Part shown: positions 26,496-35,469 of the stretch, piece by piece
How the letters are laid out: every line of letters begins with the position of its first letter
How positions within the stretch are numbered: the stretch's first letter is position 1
Source of the DNA: Haloterrigena turkmenica DSM 5511
Lineage (GTDB): Archaea; Halobacteriota; Halobacteria; Halobacteriales; Natrialbaceae
DNA: 64,000 bases
Direction: 5' to 3'
Assembly: GCF_000025325.1 (NCBI RefSeq)
Contig: NC_013743.1
Location: forward strand, 2,108,001 to 2,172,000
Notes under the pieces: generated by a model
Seen by the model: only the letters and a program-made list of their open reading frames with translations
What the model was told of the DNA's origin: nothing
Databases searched by the model: none
Program-made: the position numbers and the translations under genes

Positions 26496-26906
26496 ATGGA
26501 CACCCATATTCTCGTGCCGTTCGACGGGTCACGGCCGGCCCGTCACGCGCTTGAACACGCGCTCGAGAACTTCCCGGACGCGGAGATCACGGTCCTGACG
26601 GTGATCGACGAAGTCGGGTATTCGTCCGAGCACCTGGCGTCCGAGGAGACGGGACAGCTGTTCGCGAGCGCGAAACGACGGCTGGAAACCGCCGAGGCGA
26701 TCGCCGACGAGTGCGGCGGTTCGATCCGCTGTGTCGCCGATATCGGCCCGACGTGCAAGACGATCACCGAGTACGCCGAGGTTGCGGACGTCGATCACGT
26801 CGTTATCGGGACCCACGGCCGAACGGGACTCTCTCGAATTATCGTCGGGAGCGTCGCCGAAACCGTCATTCGGCAGAGTCCGTCACCCGTCACGGCCGTC
26901 AAGTAG
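26496..26906 (+). CDS. universal stress protein (UspA family)
   Basis: This 136-residue protein has the complete single-domain UspA fold. It begins THILVPFDGSRPARHALEHAL and contains the C-terminal nucleotide-binding motif GTHGRTGLSRIIVGSVAETV, in which G-x2-G-x9-G-S/T predicts ATP binding. The start is ATG 26496, directly before the first strand. Such proteins are common in haloarchaea and respond to starvation or stress. Two more UspA domains occur fused to a permease at 42406-44718. Confidence 0.93.
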   Translation: MDTHILVPFDGSRPARHALEHALENFPDAEITVLTVIDEVGYSSEHLASEETGQLFASAKRRLETAEAIADECGGSIRCVADIGPTCKTITEYAEVADVDHVVIGTHGRTGLSRIIVGSVAETVIRQSPSPVTAVK

Positions 26907-27215
26907 CGGTTCGAGGGCGATTTTCAGTTCGTCAGCCCGTTCCGGTCGTCTTTCCCGTCGCGACTCGCGGACCCTCCTCGGACCACTGGAGCCGATCGAT
27001 GCGTCCGCTGTCCCACGCTCGGCTCCCGGCCCGAGCGGAACCTCGAGTATTTACGTCCGAAGAGCCACTGTCTGGACAACCGAAAGACGCGCTGTCTTTC
27101 ACATGCCGTCCTCGACGACGCGATCGAATCCGTCGGTCGCGGTCTCGAGGCGGTCCGTAGCGGCCGACGGCGGCTGCTGCGACGTGTGAACGGGCTGCTA
27201 TGATCGGCATTTCCC
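26907..27215. other. intergenic stretch before RNase J
   Basis: About 309 bases separate the UspA gene from the RNase J gene. Open frames on both strands are rich in Arg and Ser and show no family motif. I see no tRNA-like or repeat structure. It should contain the RNase J promoter, but no strong TATA element stands out. Confidence 0.45.
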
Positions 27216-28565
27216 ATGGAAATCGAAATCGCAACAATCGGCGGCTACGAGGAAGTCGGACGGCAGATGACTGCGGTCCGTGCGGGTAACGACATCGTCA
27301 TCTTCGACATGGGGTTGAACCTGTCGAAGGTACTGATTCACGACAACATCCGTACGGAAGGGATGCACAGCCTGGATCTGATCGACATGGGGGCGATCCC
27401 CGACGATCGGATCATGAGCGACCTCGAGGGCGACGTGAAAGCGATCGTCCCGACCCACGGCCACCTAGACCACATCGGCGCCATCTCGAAGCTGGCCCAC
27501 CGGTACGACGCGCCGGTCGTCGCGTCGCCGTTCACGATCGAACTCGTCAAGGGCGAACTCGCGGACGAACAGAAGTTCGACAGCGGGAACGACCTCGTGA
27601 AGATGGACGCCGGCGAGACGATGTCCATCGGCGACTCCGGCAAGGTCGAACTCGAGTTCGTCAACGTCACCCACTCGATCATCGACGCGATCAACCCGGT
27701 TCTCCACACGCCCGAAGGCGCGGTCGTCTACGGACTGGACAAGCGGATGGATCACACGCCCGTCATCGGCGATCCGATCGACATGAAGCGGTTCCGCGAG
27801 ATCGGCCGCGAGGGCGAGGGCGTCCTCTGTTACATCGAGGACTGTACCAACGCCAACAAGAAGGGGCGCACGCAGTCCGAGAACGTCGCCCGCGAACACC
27901 TTCGTGACGTCCTCTACAGCATGGAGGACTACGACGGCGGCATCGTCGCGACGACGTTCTCGAGTCACATCGCCCGCGTGAAGAGCTTAGTCGAGTTCGC
28001 GAAGGACATCGGCCGCCAGCCCGTCCTGCTGGGCCGCTCGATGGAGCAGTACTCGGGGACGGCGGAACGCATGGGCTTCGCCGAGTTCCCGGACGACCTC
28101 GGCATGTTCGGGCACCGAAACTCCGTCGACCGCACGTTCGAGCGCATCATGAACGAGGGCAAGGAGGACTACCTGCCCGTCGTCACCGGCCACCAGGGCG
28201 AGCCCCGCGCGATGCTCACCCGGATGGGCCGCGGCGAGACCCCCTACGAACTGGACGACGGCGACAAGGTCGTCTTCTCGGCCGGCATCATTCCGGAGCC
28301 GACCAACGAGGGCCAGCGCTACCAGGCCGAGAAACTGCTCGGCATGCAGGGCGCGCGGATCTACTCCGACATCCACGTTTCGGGTCACCTCCGTCAGGAG
28401 GGCCACTATGAGATGCTCGACGCCCTCCAGCCCAAACACGTCATCCCCGCTCACCAGAACATGAAGGGGTTCTCGGGGTACGTCGACCTCGCCTCGAATC
28501 AGGGGTACAAACTCGGACGCGATCTCCACGTCACGTGTAACGGGAACCTCATCCAGATCGTCTGA
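27216..28565 (+). CDS. rnj: archaeal RNase J (beta-CASP 5'-3' exoribonuclease)
   Basis: This 449-residue enzyme degrades RNA from the 5' end and is a main archaeal mRNA-turnover nuclease. It has the metallo-beta-lactamase motif HGHLDH at residues 81-86, with Asp and His ligands in the later FVNVTHSI and EDCTNAN regions. The beta-CASP domain follows (about 200-390), with [20 protein letters not shown] and the late SDIHVSGHL and PAHQNMKGF motifs. The full family length is present with no N- or C-terminal truncation. It is monocistronic here. Confidence 0.95.
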   Translation: MEIEIATIGGYEEVGRQMTAVRAGNDIVIFDMGLNLSKVLIHDNIRTEGMHSLDLIDMGAIPDDRIMSDLEGDVKAIVPTHGHLDHIGAISKLAHRYDAPVVASPFTIELVKGELADEQKFDSGNDLVKMDAGETMSIGDSGKVELEFVNVTHSIIDAINPVLHTPEGAVVYGLDKRMDHTPVIGDPIDMKRFREIGREGEGVLCYIEDCTNANKKGRTQSENVAREHLRDVLYSMEDYDGGIVATTFSSHIARVKSLVEFAKDIGRQPVLLGRSMEQYSGTAERMGFAEFPDDLGMFGHRNSVDRTFERIMNEGKEDYLPVVTGHQGEPRAMLTRMGRGETPYELDDGDKVVFSAGIIPEPTNEGQRYQAEKLLGMQGARIYSDIHVSGHLRQEGHYEMLDALQPKHVIPAHQNMKGFSGYVDLASNQGYKLGRDLHVTCNGNLIQIV

Positions 28566-28825
28566 TCGGGCCCGCCGCGTCCTCGAGCGCGATCCGTTCG
28601 TGAGTCGCGTCTCGACACACGTTCCGCTCGAGCGACGCGAGTTCGTACGCCCGGACGGGCCGATACGGTGGGTCCCCCTCCCTCGCGTATGTAAACCTGA
28701 CGTTTTATCGGCCATCGATCGTCAAAACCTCGCTTTGGGTTCGAAAATTCACACCTCGAGAGCGTCTTCTCCGGCGGGCGGACGGCCGTATCATTTACGA
28801 GTTGGAGGTGTCAATCGGGACGGCA

Positions 28826-29035
28826 ATGGGTGAGAGAGCCGAAATCGTCGAGCTGGTCGGGAACTCGACCGAATCGTGGGAGGACGCCGTACAGAACGCG
28901 ATGGACGCCGCCGACGAGACGATCGATCACGTCAGCGGGGTCGAGATCGAGTCGGAGCGAATCGATCGCGAGGGGAGGGAGACCGAACGGTACGTTGTCA
29001 CGCTCGAGGCCTCGATCGTCCCGGAGGGTCGCTGA
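28826..29035 (+). CDS. dodecin (flavin-binding)
   Basis: This 69-residue protein is a dodecin, which forms hollow dodecamers that bind flavins and stores riboflavin or lumichrome in haloarchaea. The sequence follows the family: ELVGNSTESWEDAVQNAMDA at about 9-28, which includes the flavin-stacking Trp and the Gln, then HVSGVEIES and YVVTLEASIVPEG. I chose ATG 28826; an upstream in-frame start at 28802 is not needed. CATTTACGA about 30 nt before the ATG may be a TATA-like element. Confidence 0.95.
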   Translation: MGERAEIVELVGNSTESWEDAVQNAMDAADETIDHVSGVEIESERIDREGRETERYVVTLEASIVPEGR

Positions 29036-29148
29036 AAGGGCCGTCTGCCGGTCGTCGTCGCCCTCGGCGTGCGCCGCGTCTCGGTTTCGATCGCTTCGGA
29101 CGGATCGGAGCCGGCTCGGACCGGCCGCAGGCTGGTCTGCGACCGCGG

Positions 29149-30126
29149 TCAATCGTCCCGCGGCGGCGGCGAATAGTTGCCGCGGGCGAACCTGCCAAAG
29201 CACAGTTCGCGAAACGAGAGCACGTAGTTTTGCTCCTGGTACTCGCGTTCGACCGCCTGGAAGTAGTTGACGACTGTTACGAGCAACACGCCGCCGATGG
29301 TGTTCCCGAGGAGCACGGGGAGGGCGAAGTCGACCGCGCCGGTCGCGAGCGCCAGTTCGCCGCGGAAGACGAGAAACAGTACTTCGGTCGTCGAGACCAC
29401 GCCGTGATAGAGGTTCCCCAGCGGGATCGCGAGGAAAGCGATATACACGAGTACCAGCCGCGACGTCGTATCCTGAGACGCGTAGTCGAGCCAGACGACG
29501 CCCGCGACGATCAGGCCGGCGAACATCCCCTTGAAGAAGAGGCTCCACCACGGCGTCGCGATCCCCTGCTCGGCGATACCGACCGCCGTGGACATGACCG
29601 GTGGGGAGAAGACGCCCGTGTTCGCCAGCACGTACGCGCCCAGCGCGCCGCCGACCAGGTTTCCGAACAGGACGATCGTCCAGACGGTCAGCAGCGCCGG
29701 AATACTCGCCAGTCGCTCGAGGACGAGCGCGACCGGCGGCAGCGTGTTCTCGGTGAACAGCTGGTAGTCGCCGATGATGATGTAGACGAAGCCGAGCGGA
29801 TAGAGGAGCGCGCCGACGATGGGTGCGCCGCCGGTGCCGTCGGTCAGCGACGCGTAGAGCATGAACGTCAGCGTGATCGCGAAGCCCGCCGCCAGCGCGC
29901 TGAAAAACAGCTCCCGGATCCCGGTCGTGATCTCGTCGTCGGCCGCGGCGACGATCCGGTGGAAGATTTCGTCCGCCGAGAACCGGTCGCGGACGACGGC
30001 GCCGGCGGCCGGAACCCCGCGCGAGGACTGCTCGACGGCCTCTCGGATCGTCTCGTCGTCGAGTGCCTCCTCCGCCTCCGGCTCGTCTCGCCCGCGAGTC
30101 TCGCGGGACTGCTCATCGGCGCTCAT
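29149..30126 (-). CDS. formate/nitrite transporter (FNT) family channel
   Basis: This 325-residue integral-membrane protein belongs to the FNT family of pentameric channels for small anions such as formate, nitrite and hydrosulfide. A cytoplasmic N-terminus of about 75 acidic residues precedes six hydrophobic segments. Family marks include GFVYIIIGDYQLFTENT near the second helix, VLFGNLVGGALGAY, and the sixth-segment PVLLGNTIGGVLLVTVVNY. The long N-terminal tail is typical of haloarchaeal members. No formate dehydrogenase or nitrite reductase is nearby, so the anion is unknown. It is 91 nt upstream of the MFS gene's 3' end. Confidence 0.9.
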   Translation of the reverse strand: MSADEQSRETRGRDEPEAEEALDDETIREAVEQSSRGVPAAGAVVRDRFSADEIFHRIVAAADDEITTGIRELFFSALAAGFAITLTFMLYASLTDGTGGAPIVGALLYPLGFVYIIIGDYQLFTENTLPPVALVLERLASIPALLTVWTIVLFGNLVGGALGAYVLANTGVFSPPVMSTAVGIAEQGIATPWWSLFFKGMFAGLIVAGVVWLDYASQDTTSRLVLVYIAFLAIPLGNLYHGVVSTTEVLFLVFRGELALATGAVDFALPVLLGNTIGGVLLVTVVNYFQAVEREYQEQNYVLSFRELCFGRFARGNYSPPPRDD

Positions 30127-30217
30127 GGTGGCGAGTACGCGATGGGCCGAATAAAGCTGTCGTCACACGGGTGAAATGAACACTCCTGTCCATCGCCGGC
30201 GACCGGCGCGGCGCCGA

Positions 30218-31372
30218 TCACCACTCGGTGAGCGCGTCGGGACCGTGAAACCGCGCCAGCACGACGAGAAACGAGCCGACGCCGGTCAGCGCGAACGCGC
30301 CGCCGACGTAGAACACCGACGCCATGCTCACCTCGTACATCAGCCAGCCGCCGAGCAGCGGCGCGACGACGCTCCCGGGCCGCCAGATCAGTTCGCGGAT
30401 CCCGAAGCTCGAGGCGACGCCGCCGTCGTCGGTCCCCTCGTCGGCGAACAGCGCCATGCTCGCGGGTTCGCGGAAGCTGTCCGCGACGCCGAGCAGCCCC
30501 GAGAGCGCGACGAGCGGCAGGAACGCCGGCGAGACGGCGCCGAACACCGGTACCTGCGCCGGCAGTCCGAGCCCCGTTCCGATCGCTGGCGAGAACGGGA
30601 CGACCAGCGCGACCGCGAGGCCGCCGTAGGCCAGTCCGCCCGACGCCGCGGAGACGCCGGCGTATATCGGCACCCACGTCCGGACGAGCGTGACCGCGAA
30701 CGCGTACTGGAAGCGAAACGTCGAGAGCGTGAGGATCCGCCGGTTGAGCGCCAGATCGGCGAACGGAAAGCCGCGAACCCGCGTCTCGTCGGGCTCGAGG
30801 GAGACGACCGTTCCGGCCCACGCGACGAGCACGATCGCGACGATGATCGCGAAGATCGGGCCGAAGCCGAACGTCTCGTAGAGCGTTCCCGCGCTGAGAC
30901 TCCCGAGGATCGACGCGGCGAAGCTGGCGGCGTTGGCTTTGCCGATGTAGTTCGCCCGCGTCCCGACGTCGGCGAGTTGCCCGACGAGCGAGAGCGTCAT
31001 CAGCCCGGTCCCCGTGACGACGATTCCCTGGAACCCGCGGATCGCGATGAACGAGGCGCTCGAGTCGGCGAACGGGAACAGCGCGTAGACGACGACGCCG
31101 AGTCCGAGCACGGCGAGCAACACGGTCCGCTTGTCGAAGCGGTCGCCGGCCCAGGCGATCGGAACGACCGCGAGCGTCTGGGCGAAAGTAAACCCCGTCG
31201 TGTAGAGGCCGACGATCAGGCCGGCGCTGATCGTCAGCCCGAGGACCGTCGTGTCGGTCGGATCGAGGGCGTTGATGTAGTACGGCAGGAGCGTGATCAG
31301 CGTGACGAAGCCGAAGCCCTCCGCGAACCGGGCGAGGTAGAGCGACAGGAACTGCAGGCGGTCCTCGTTCAC
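30218..31372 (-). CDS. MFS transporter
   Basis: This 384-residue protein is a twelve-helix major facilitator transporter. I use GTG 31372 because VNEDRLQFLSLYLARF leads straight into the first helix; the long frame upstream to 31744 overlaps the divergent macro gene. Typical features are FITLITLLPYY-like helix 1, the MFS loop region DRFDKRTVLLA between helices 2 and 3, and a second half beginning near SLEPDETRVRG. Substrate is unknown; it could be a drug or metabolite exporter. It is divergent from the macro-domain gene. Confidence 0.85.
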   Translation of the reverse strand: MNEDRLQFLSLYLARFAEGFGFVTLITLLPYYINALDPTDTTVLGLTISAGLIVGLYTTGFTFAQTLAVVPIAWAGDRFDKRTVLLAVLGLGVVVYALFPFADSSASFIAIRGFQGIVVTGTGLMTLSLVGQLADVGTRANYIGKANAASFAASILGSLSAGTLYETFGFGPIFAIIVAIVLVAWAGTVVSLEPDETRVRGFPFADLALNRRILTLSTFRFQYAFAVTLVRTWVPIYAGVSAASGGLAYGGLAVALVVPFSPAIGTGLGLPAQVPVFGAVSPAFLPLVALSGLLGVADSFREPASMALFADEGTDDGGVASSFGIRELIWRPGSVVAPLLGGWLMYEVSMASVFYVGGAFALTGVGSFLVVLARFHGPDALTEW

Positions 31373-31492
31373 GGCGGCCGTTTCGGAAGCACCGAAAAAG
31401 CGGTTTCGAACCGGTGCTCGAGGAGGGCGCGGTGATGTGGGCTCCCGATCCGCGCGAACGGATTTTAGGAACCGGACGCCGTACCGACGCGT

Positions 31493-32059
31493 ATGGAGTT
31501 CACCGTCGTACGGGGCGACATCGCCGCACAGTCCGCCGACGCGCTCGTCAACGCCGCCGGCACGTCGCTGCGGATGGGCAGCGGCGTCGCGGGAGCGCTC
31601 CGGCGAGCCGCGAACGGTCCGATCAACGACGAGGCGATGGAGCAGGGGCCGGTCGACCTCGGCGGGATCGCCGTCACCGACGCCTACGATCTCGACGCCG
31701 AGCACGTCATCCACGCGGCGGCGATGCCCCACTACGGGGTTCACGAGACTCCATCGGAGTCTCGTGAGCTAACCAGAACCGGAGGTTCTGGTGCTGACGG
31801 CCGCGCGACCGAGGAGAGCATCCGCGAGGCGACCCGGAACGCGCTCGAGCGGGCCGACGAACTCGGCTGCGAGTCGATCGTGATCCCCGTGCTCGGCACC
31901 GGCGCCGCCGGTTTCGAGTTCCGATCGGGCGCCCGGTTCGTCTGCGAAGCGGTCCGGGACTACGAGCCGTCGTCGCTGACCGACGCCCGTGTGATCGCCT
32001 ACGACGGTCGCGAGTACGACGAACTCGAGTCGGTCGCCGAGTCGGTGCGGTCGTCGTGA
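31493..32059 (+). CDS. macro-domain protein with in-frame palindromic insertion
   Basis: This 188-residue protein is a macro domain, which binds ADP-ribose and in several members removes ADP-ribose from proteins or nucleic acids. The ligand-loop motifs are VVRGDIAAQSADALVNAAG (about 5-23), SGVAGALRRAA (about 29-40) and the loop VPVLGTG-like IVIPVLGTGAAGF (about 134-146). At residues 83-101 a stretch (VHETPSESRELTRTGGSGA) interrupts the normal run from PHYG into DGRATEES. It is encoded by two back-to-back DNA palindromes. The stretch lies between strands, so the fold may survive. The upstream region is shared with the divergent MFS gene. Confidence 0.88.
   Translation: MEFTVVRGDIAAQSADALVNAAGTSLRMGSGVAGALRRAANGPINDEAMEQGPVDLGGIAVTDAYDLDAEHVIHAAAMPHYGVHETPSESRELTRTGGSGADGRATEESIREATRNALERADELGCESIVIPVLGTGAAGFEFRSGARFVCEAVRDYEPSSLTDARVIAYDGREYDELESVAESVRSS
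31741..31792. repeat. tandem pair of DNA palindromes inside the macro gene
   Basis: The first palindrome pairs TCACGAGACTCC (31741-31752) with GGAGTCTCGTGA (31756-31767) around a 3-nt loop. The second pairs ACCAGAACC (31772-31780) with GGTTCTGGT (31784-31792) around a 3-nt loop. Both arms are perfect. The pair lies in an insertion of about 57 nt, in frame with the macro gene. Such double hairpins resemble the ends of IS200/IS605-type or palindrome-associated elements in haloarchaea. Confidence 0.85.
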
Positions 32060-32141
32060 CGACCGGCGGCTCCGACCCGTCCTCGAGCGCCGTCGATCCG
32101 AATGGTAACGTCTTTTCACGCCGTCGCCCGGACGAATCATC

Positions 32142-32954
32142 ATGAGCAAACACGACGAGGGTGCCGGTCGGGCGAGCGTCGCGGTCCACGCCGCCCGCGC
32201 CGGGGCTGACGTCGCCGCGGGCTCCTTTCGCGGCGAACTCGAGGTCGACCACAAGGACGGCAAGACCGACGTCGTCACGCAGACCGACCGCGAGGCCCAG
32301 CGGCGCGTGATCGAGGTGATCGAGGCCTCGTACCCGGACGAGCCGGTCGTCGGCGAGGAGGACGACGCGCTGAAGGCGGTCCCCGAGACGGGACCGGCCT
32401 GGATCGTCGACCCCATCGACGGGACGAACAACTACGTCAACGGGATCCGCGCGTTCGGGACGGCTGTCGCCGCGGTCCGCGACGGCGACCCCGTCGCCGC
32501 GGCCACCGTCTGTCCCGCACTAGGGGACACCTATCGCGTCGGACCGACGGGCGCCGTTCGCAACGGCGACCCCCTCTCGGTCAGTGACTGCGCCGATCCC
32601 GAGGCTGCGACCGTCTGCCCCACCTACTGGTGGGACTTCGACCAGCGCGACCAGTACGCCGCGGCGGTCCGCGGCCTCACCGACCGTTTCGGCGACGTCC
32701 GCCGCTTCGGTTGCGCCCAGCTCGAGCTCGCGATGGTCGCGTCGGGCGCCCTCGAGGGAACGATCACGAACCTGCGGGCCAACCCGTGGGACACCGTCGC
32801 GGGCGTCGCGCTGATCCGGGCGGCCGGCGGAACCGTGACGGATCTCGAGGGGAACCGCTGGCGCCACGACAGCGAGGGACTTGTCGCCTCGAACGGAGCG
32901 CTCCACGACGAACTCCGCGCCGCCGCACGGGCGATCGACGAGGGCGGCGACTGA
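32142..32954 (+). CDS. inositol monophosphatase family protein
   Basis: This 270-residue enzyme is a Mg-dependent, Li-sensitive-type phosphatase that could hydrolyse inositol monophosphate, fructose-1,6-bisphosphate or 3'-phosphoadenosine phosphate. Metal-site motifs are GEEDDA (about 71-76), the signature WIVDPIDGTNNYVNG (about 87-101) and the late NPWDTVAGVALIRAAGG (about 206-222). The length is normal. The DUF63 gene begins 75 nt downstream on the same strand. Archaeal members often act on more than one substrate, so the exact one is not predicted. Confidence 0.93.
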   Translation: MSKHDEGAGRASVAVHAARAGADVAAGSFRGELEVDHKDGKTDVVTQTDREAQRRVIEVIEASYPDEPVVGEEDDALKAVPETGPAWIVDPIDGTNNYVNGIRAFGTAVAAVRDGDPVAAATVCPALGDTYRVGPTGAVRNGDPLSVSDCADPEAATVCPTYWWDFDQRDQYAAAVRGLTDRFGDVRRFGCAQLELAMVASGALEGTITNLRANPWDTVAGVALIRAAGGTVTDLEGNRWRHDSEGLVASNGALHDELRAAARAIDEGGD

Positions 32955-33029
32955 CGGCGTCGGGATCCGACCGGCGTCCGATGCAAAAAAATCGGAAACG
33001 GTAAGCGGCCCCCGTACAGCTACTCCCGC

Positions 33030-34154
33030 ATGGACGAGTACATCGAACGGTACGGGGCCGAGCGACTCTGGACCGCGACCGTCGCTCTCCTCGCCGCCGC
33101 CGTGGCGCTTGCTGCGGTCCTCTTCCCCCAGCGCATCTACGTTGACCTCATCTGGCAGTACTACTGGGGCCCGGTCGTCGCAGACGCCCACGGCTGGAGC
33201 TGCGTCGCCTGGGCGGACGGGAATCCGGTCCACTGTAGCGAGGTCGGTCCGAACGCCGGACCGACCGCCGAGCCCGGCTACACGTTCGTCTCCTACGCGG
33301 GCTACATTCCGACGCTCGTTCTGATGGCGATCGGGATCCTCTTCCTGGTTCGCCGCCTCGAGATCGAGCGCTACCGCGCGGGGTTCTTCGCGCTGTTCCC
33401 GTTCATGCTCTTCGGCGGCGCCCTGCGGGTCGTCGAGGACACGAGCGTCGCCGCCTACCGGGAGACGGGCGAACTCATGATGGAGTTGCCGTGGATCGGC
33501 TTCCTGATCAGCCCGCTGATCTACTTCACCGTCGCCCTCCTCACGGTGATCACCGTCGTCGTGGCGGTCTGGCTCGACCGGACCGACCGCGTCTCGGGCT
33601 ACGAGTACCCGCTCGCGGCGATCGGGACGGCCTACCTGACGCTCACGCTCGCCTATCTGGGGTACGCGTCGACGCAGCCGTACGCGGACTTCCATCCGCT
33701 GCTCCTGCTGACGACGCTCGTCGGCGCGACCCTCGCCACGGCGATCACCTGGCTCCTCATCGGGGAGTTCGCCCCCGAGATCAACCGGGGAACGGAGTAC
33801 ATGGGTGTGGTCGTCATCTGGGCCCACGCGGTCGACGGCGTCGCGAACGTCATCGGCCTCGACTGGGCGACCGCCTTCGGCCTCGAGCACAACCTCACGC
33901 CGAAACACCCCATCAACGGGGCGATCGTCGACATCACCGGCTCGGTGTTGCCTCCCAACGTCGTCGACACCATCGGCGCCGCCTGGCCGTTCCTGCTCGT
34001 GAAACTCGTCGCCGCCACGTTCGTCGTCTGGGTCTTCAACGAGGAAATCTTCGACGAACAGCCGCGCTTCGCCATCCTGATGCTGATCACCGTCGTCGCC
34101 GTCGGCCTCGGTCCCGGGACGCGAGACATGCTCCGGGCGACGTTCGGGGTCTAG
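33030..34154 (+). CDS. DUF63 family membrane protein
   Basis: This 374-residue protein matches archaeal DUF63, a family of multi-pass membrane proteins without assigned function. About eight hydrophobic segments are visible. Recognisable conserved pieces are [12 protein letters not shown] near residue 130, [17 protein letters not shown] and the late [14 protein letters not shown] and [12 protein letters not shown]. The pattern of charged residues inside helices (His, Asp and Glu) suggests an enzyme or transporter, but none has been shown. It may share a transcript with the IMPase-like gene. Confidence 0.92.
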   Translation: MDEYIERYGAERLWTATVALLAAAVALAAVLFPQRIYVDLIWQYYWGPVVADAHGWSCVAWADGNPVHCSEVGPNAGPTAEPGYTFVSYAGYIPTLVLMAIGILFLVRRLEIERYRAGFFALFPFMLFGGALRVVEDTSVAAYRETGELMMELPWIGFLISPLIYFTVALLTVITVVVAVWLDRTDRVSGYEYPLAAIGTAYLTLTLAYLGYASTQPYADFHPLLLLTTLVGATLATAITWLLIGEFAPEINRGTEYMGVVVIWAHAVDGVANVIGLDWATAFGLEHNLTPKHPINGAIVDITGSVLPPNVVDTIGAAWPFLLVKLVAATFVVWVFNEEIFDEQPRFAILMLITVVAVGLGPGTRDMLRATFGV

Positions 34155-34241
34155 ACGCCGCGGCGGCGATTCGGTCGCTTCCTCGAGGAGCGAGGAAACG
34201 GAAACGGCTACGGCGCCTACCTGACAACCGATAGGGTAGTG

Positions 34242-35186
34242 ATGCAAGCCTACTTGTTCGTTCACTTCAGGGAGAAGCGGACGCCGGACGGTGAGCAGGT
34301 GTACTTCGGGATCAGCGAGGACGGGTTTCACTGGGAGGCGGTAAACGGCGGCGCCCCCGTCCTCTGGAGTTACGAGGGAGACAAGGGAGTCCGGGACTGT
34401 ACGATCACCAGAACGACCGACGGGAGGTTCGTGATACTGGGGACGGACCTCAGTCTGGCCTACGGGATGCCCAATCAGTACGACGGCTCGTGGGAAGAGA
34501 TCACTCGCAACGGGAGTAACTCGCTGGTGATGTGGGAGTCCGAGACCCTGACCGACTGGTCCGACCAGCGGATGGTCGAACTCGGAGACGAGGCGTTCGG
34601 CTGCCTCTGGGCGCCGGATATCACCTACGACGGAGCGAACGACGAGTACATCGTTCACTGGTCGTCAGCCCACCGCAGCGACGATTTCGAGGAGAAAGCG
34701 ATCTACTACGCGCGGACCGAGTCGTTCGCGGCGTTCTCGGAGCCGGAACTGCTGTACCGGAAACCGGACAGCGGCGTCATCGACTCCGCGATGTACGAGG
34801 AGAACGGATCGTACTACTGTTTCGTGAAAAGCGAAGCGAACCCCGCCGGGATCATCCTGCTGAAGGCCGACCGTCCCACCGGGCCGTTCACCCGGGTGAC
34901 GACGTTCGACCGCACCATGGAGGGACTGGAGGGCGAGCGGTACGAGGCGCCGACCGCCGTGCGACTCGAGGACGGCCGGTGGTGCCTATTCGTCGATTAC
35001 TTCGGCGGCAGCCCGGAGACCCAGGGCTACGTCCCGTTCGTGGCGGAGTCGCTGGAAGAGGAGTTCGTGCGCGCCGACGACGAGTTCTCGTTCCCCTACG
35101 GGTTCAAACACGGCACGGTGCTCCCGATCACGGCCGAGGAGTACGACCGGCTGAAGGCCTACGAGAAGGATCCGTCGGAGCGATAG
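34242..35186 (+). CDS. glycoside hydrolase family 43-like protein
   Basis: This 314-residue protein looks like a five-bladed beta-propeller glycosidase of family GH43, whose members release arabinose or xylose from plant-type polysaccharides. The blade repeats with YFGISEDGFHWE, LWAPDITYD (the WAPD motif) and YEAPTAVRLEDGRWCLFVDYFG fit this. An acidic base position is possible at Asp in VRDCTITRT. There is no signal peptide, so it would act inside the cell or on short imported sugars. I use ATG 34242; a GTG lies three bases earlier. It is the only carbohydrate gene here, next to a lower-GC stretch, which may mean gene transfer. Confidence 0.8.
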   Translation: MQAYLFVHFREKRTPDGEQVYFGISEDGFHWEAVNGGAPVLWSYEGDKGVRDCTITRTTDGRFVILGTDLSLAYGMPNQYDGSWEEITRNGSNSLVMWESETLTDWSDQRMVELGDEAFGCLWAPDITYDGANDEYIVHWSSAHRSDDFEEKAIYYARTESFAAFSEPELLYRKPDSGVIDSAMYEENGSYYCFVKSEANPAGIILLKADRPTGPFTRVTTFDRTMEGLEGERYEAPTAVRLEDGRWCLFVDYFGGSPETQGYVPFVAESLEEEFVRADDEFSFPYGFKHGTVLPITAEEYDRLKAYEKDPSER

Positions 35187-35469
35187 GCGATGCTGAGTTC
35201 GTCGGTTCCGCAGGGCGATCTCCGGCGGTCGGATTCTATAACGTAGTTGGTAATATAATTTATTTATCTAGATTGGGATGTGAAAATCGCGTTCAGTATA
35301 GATGAAGGCGTTACCGGAGCGGGTATCTACCTCTCTGACAGCTGCCAGCAATGGCGTGCTGACTACAAAGGAAGTTTCCATCAGAACGGGATTCGACCCT
35401 ATGTGCCAGTACCTATCAACAAGGGATGTGGGACCCAAGCCAGCCCAACAGTGAGCGCACTCGCTGCGT
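35187..35469. other. A/T-rich intergenic stretch
   Basis: These 283 bases separate the GH43 gene from the DUF4386 genes. The first 90 bases include a very A/T-rich run (TAATATAATTTATTTATCTA near 35251). Frames on both strands are short and show no known motif. The base content departs sharply from the neighbouring genes. It may be a decayed mobile segment, but no transposase or terminal repeat can be recognised. Confidence 0.5.

Noticed and set aside
28876-31435. Two long plus-strand open frames opposite the FNT and MFS genes
   Set aside because: They are antisense to transporters with clear membrane patterns; the frames themselves have no domains and an Arg/Glu/Asp-rich shadow composition.
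32520-34658. Long open frame antisense to the IMPase-like and DUF63 genes
   Set aside because: It overlaps two recognisable genes and has the Asp/Arg-rich composition of a shadow frame.
35243-35255. GTAGTTGGTAATA, repeated at 59120-59132
   Set aside because: A 13-mer shared by two A/T-rich edges. It could hint at an attachment site, but length and lack of flanking similarity make it indistinguishable from chance.
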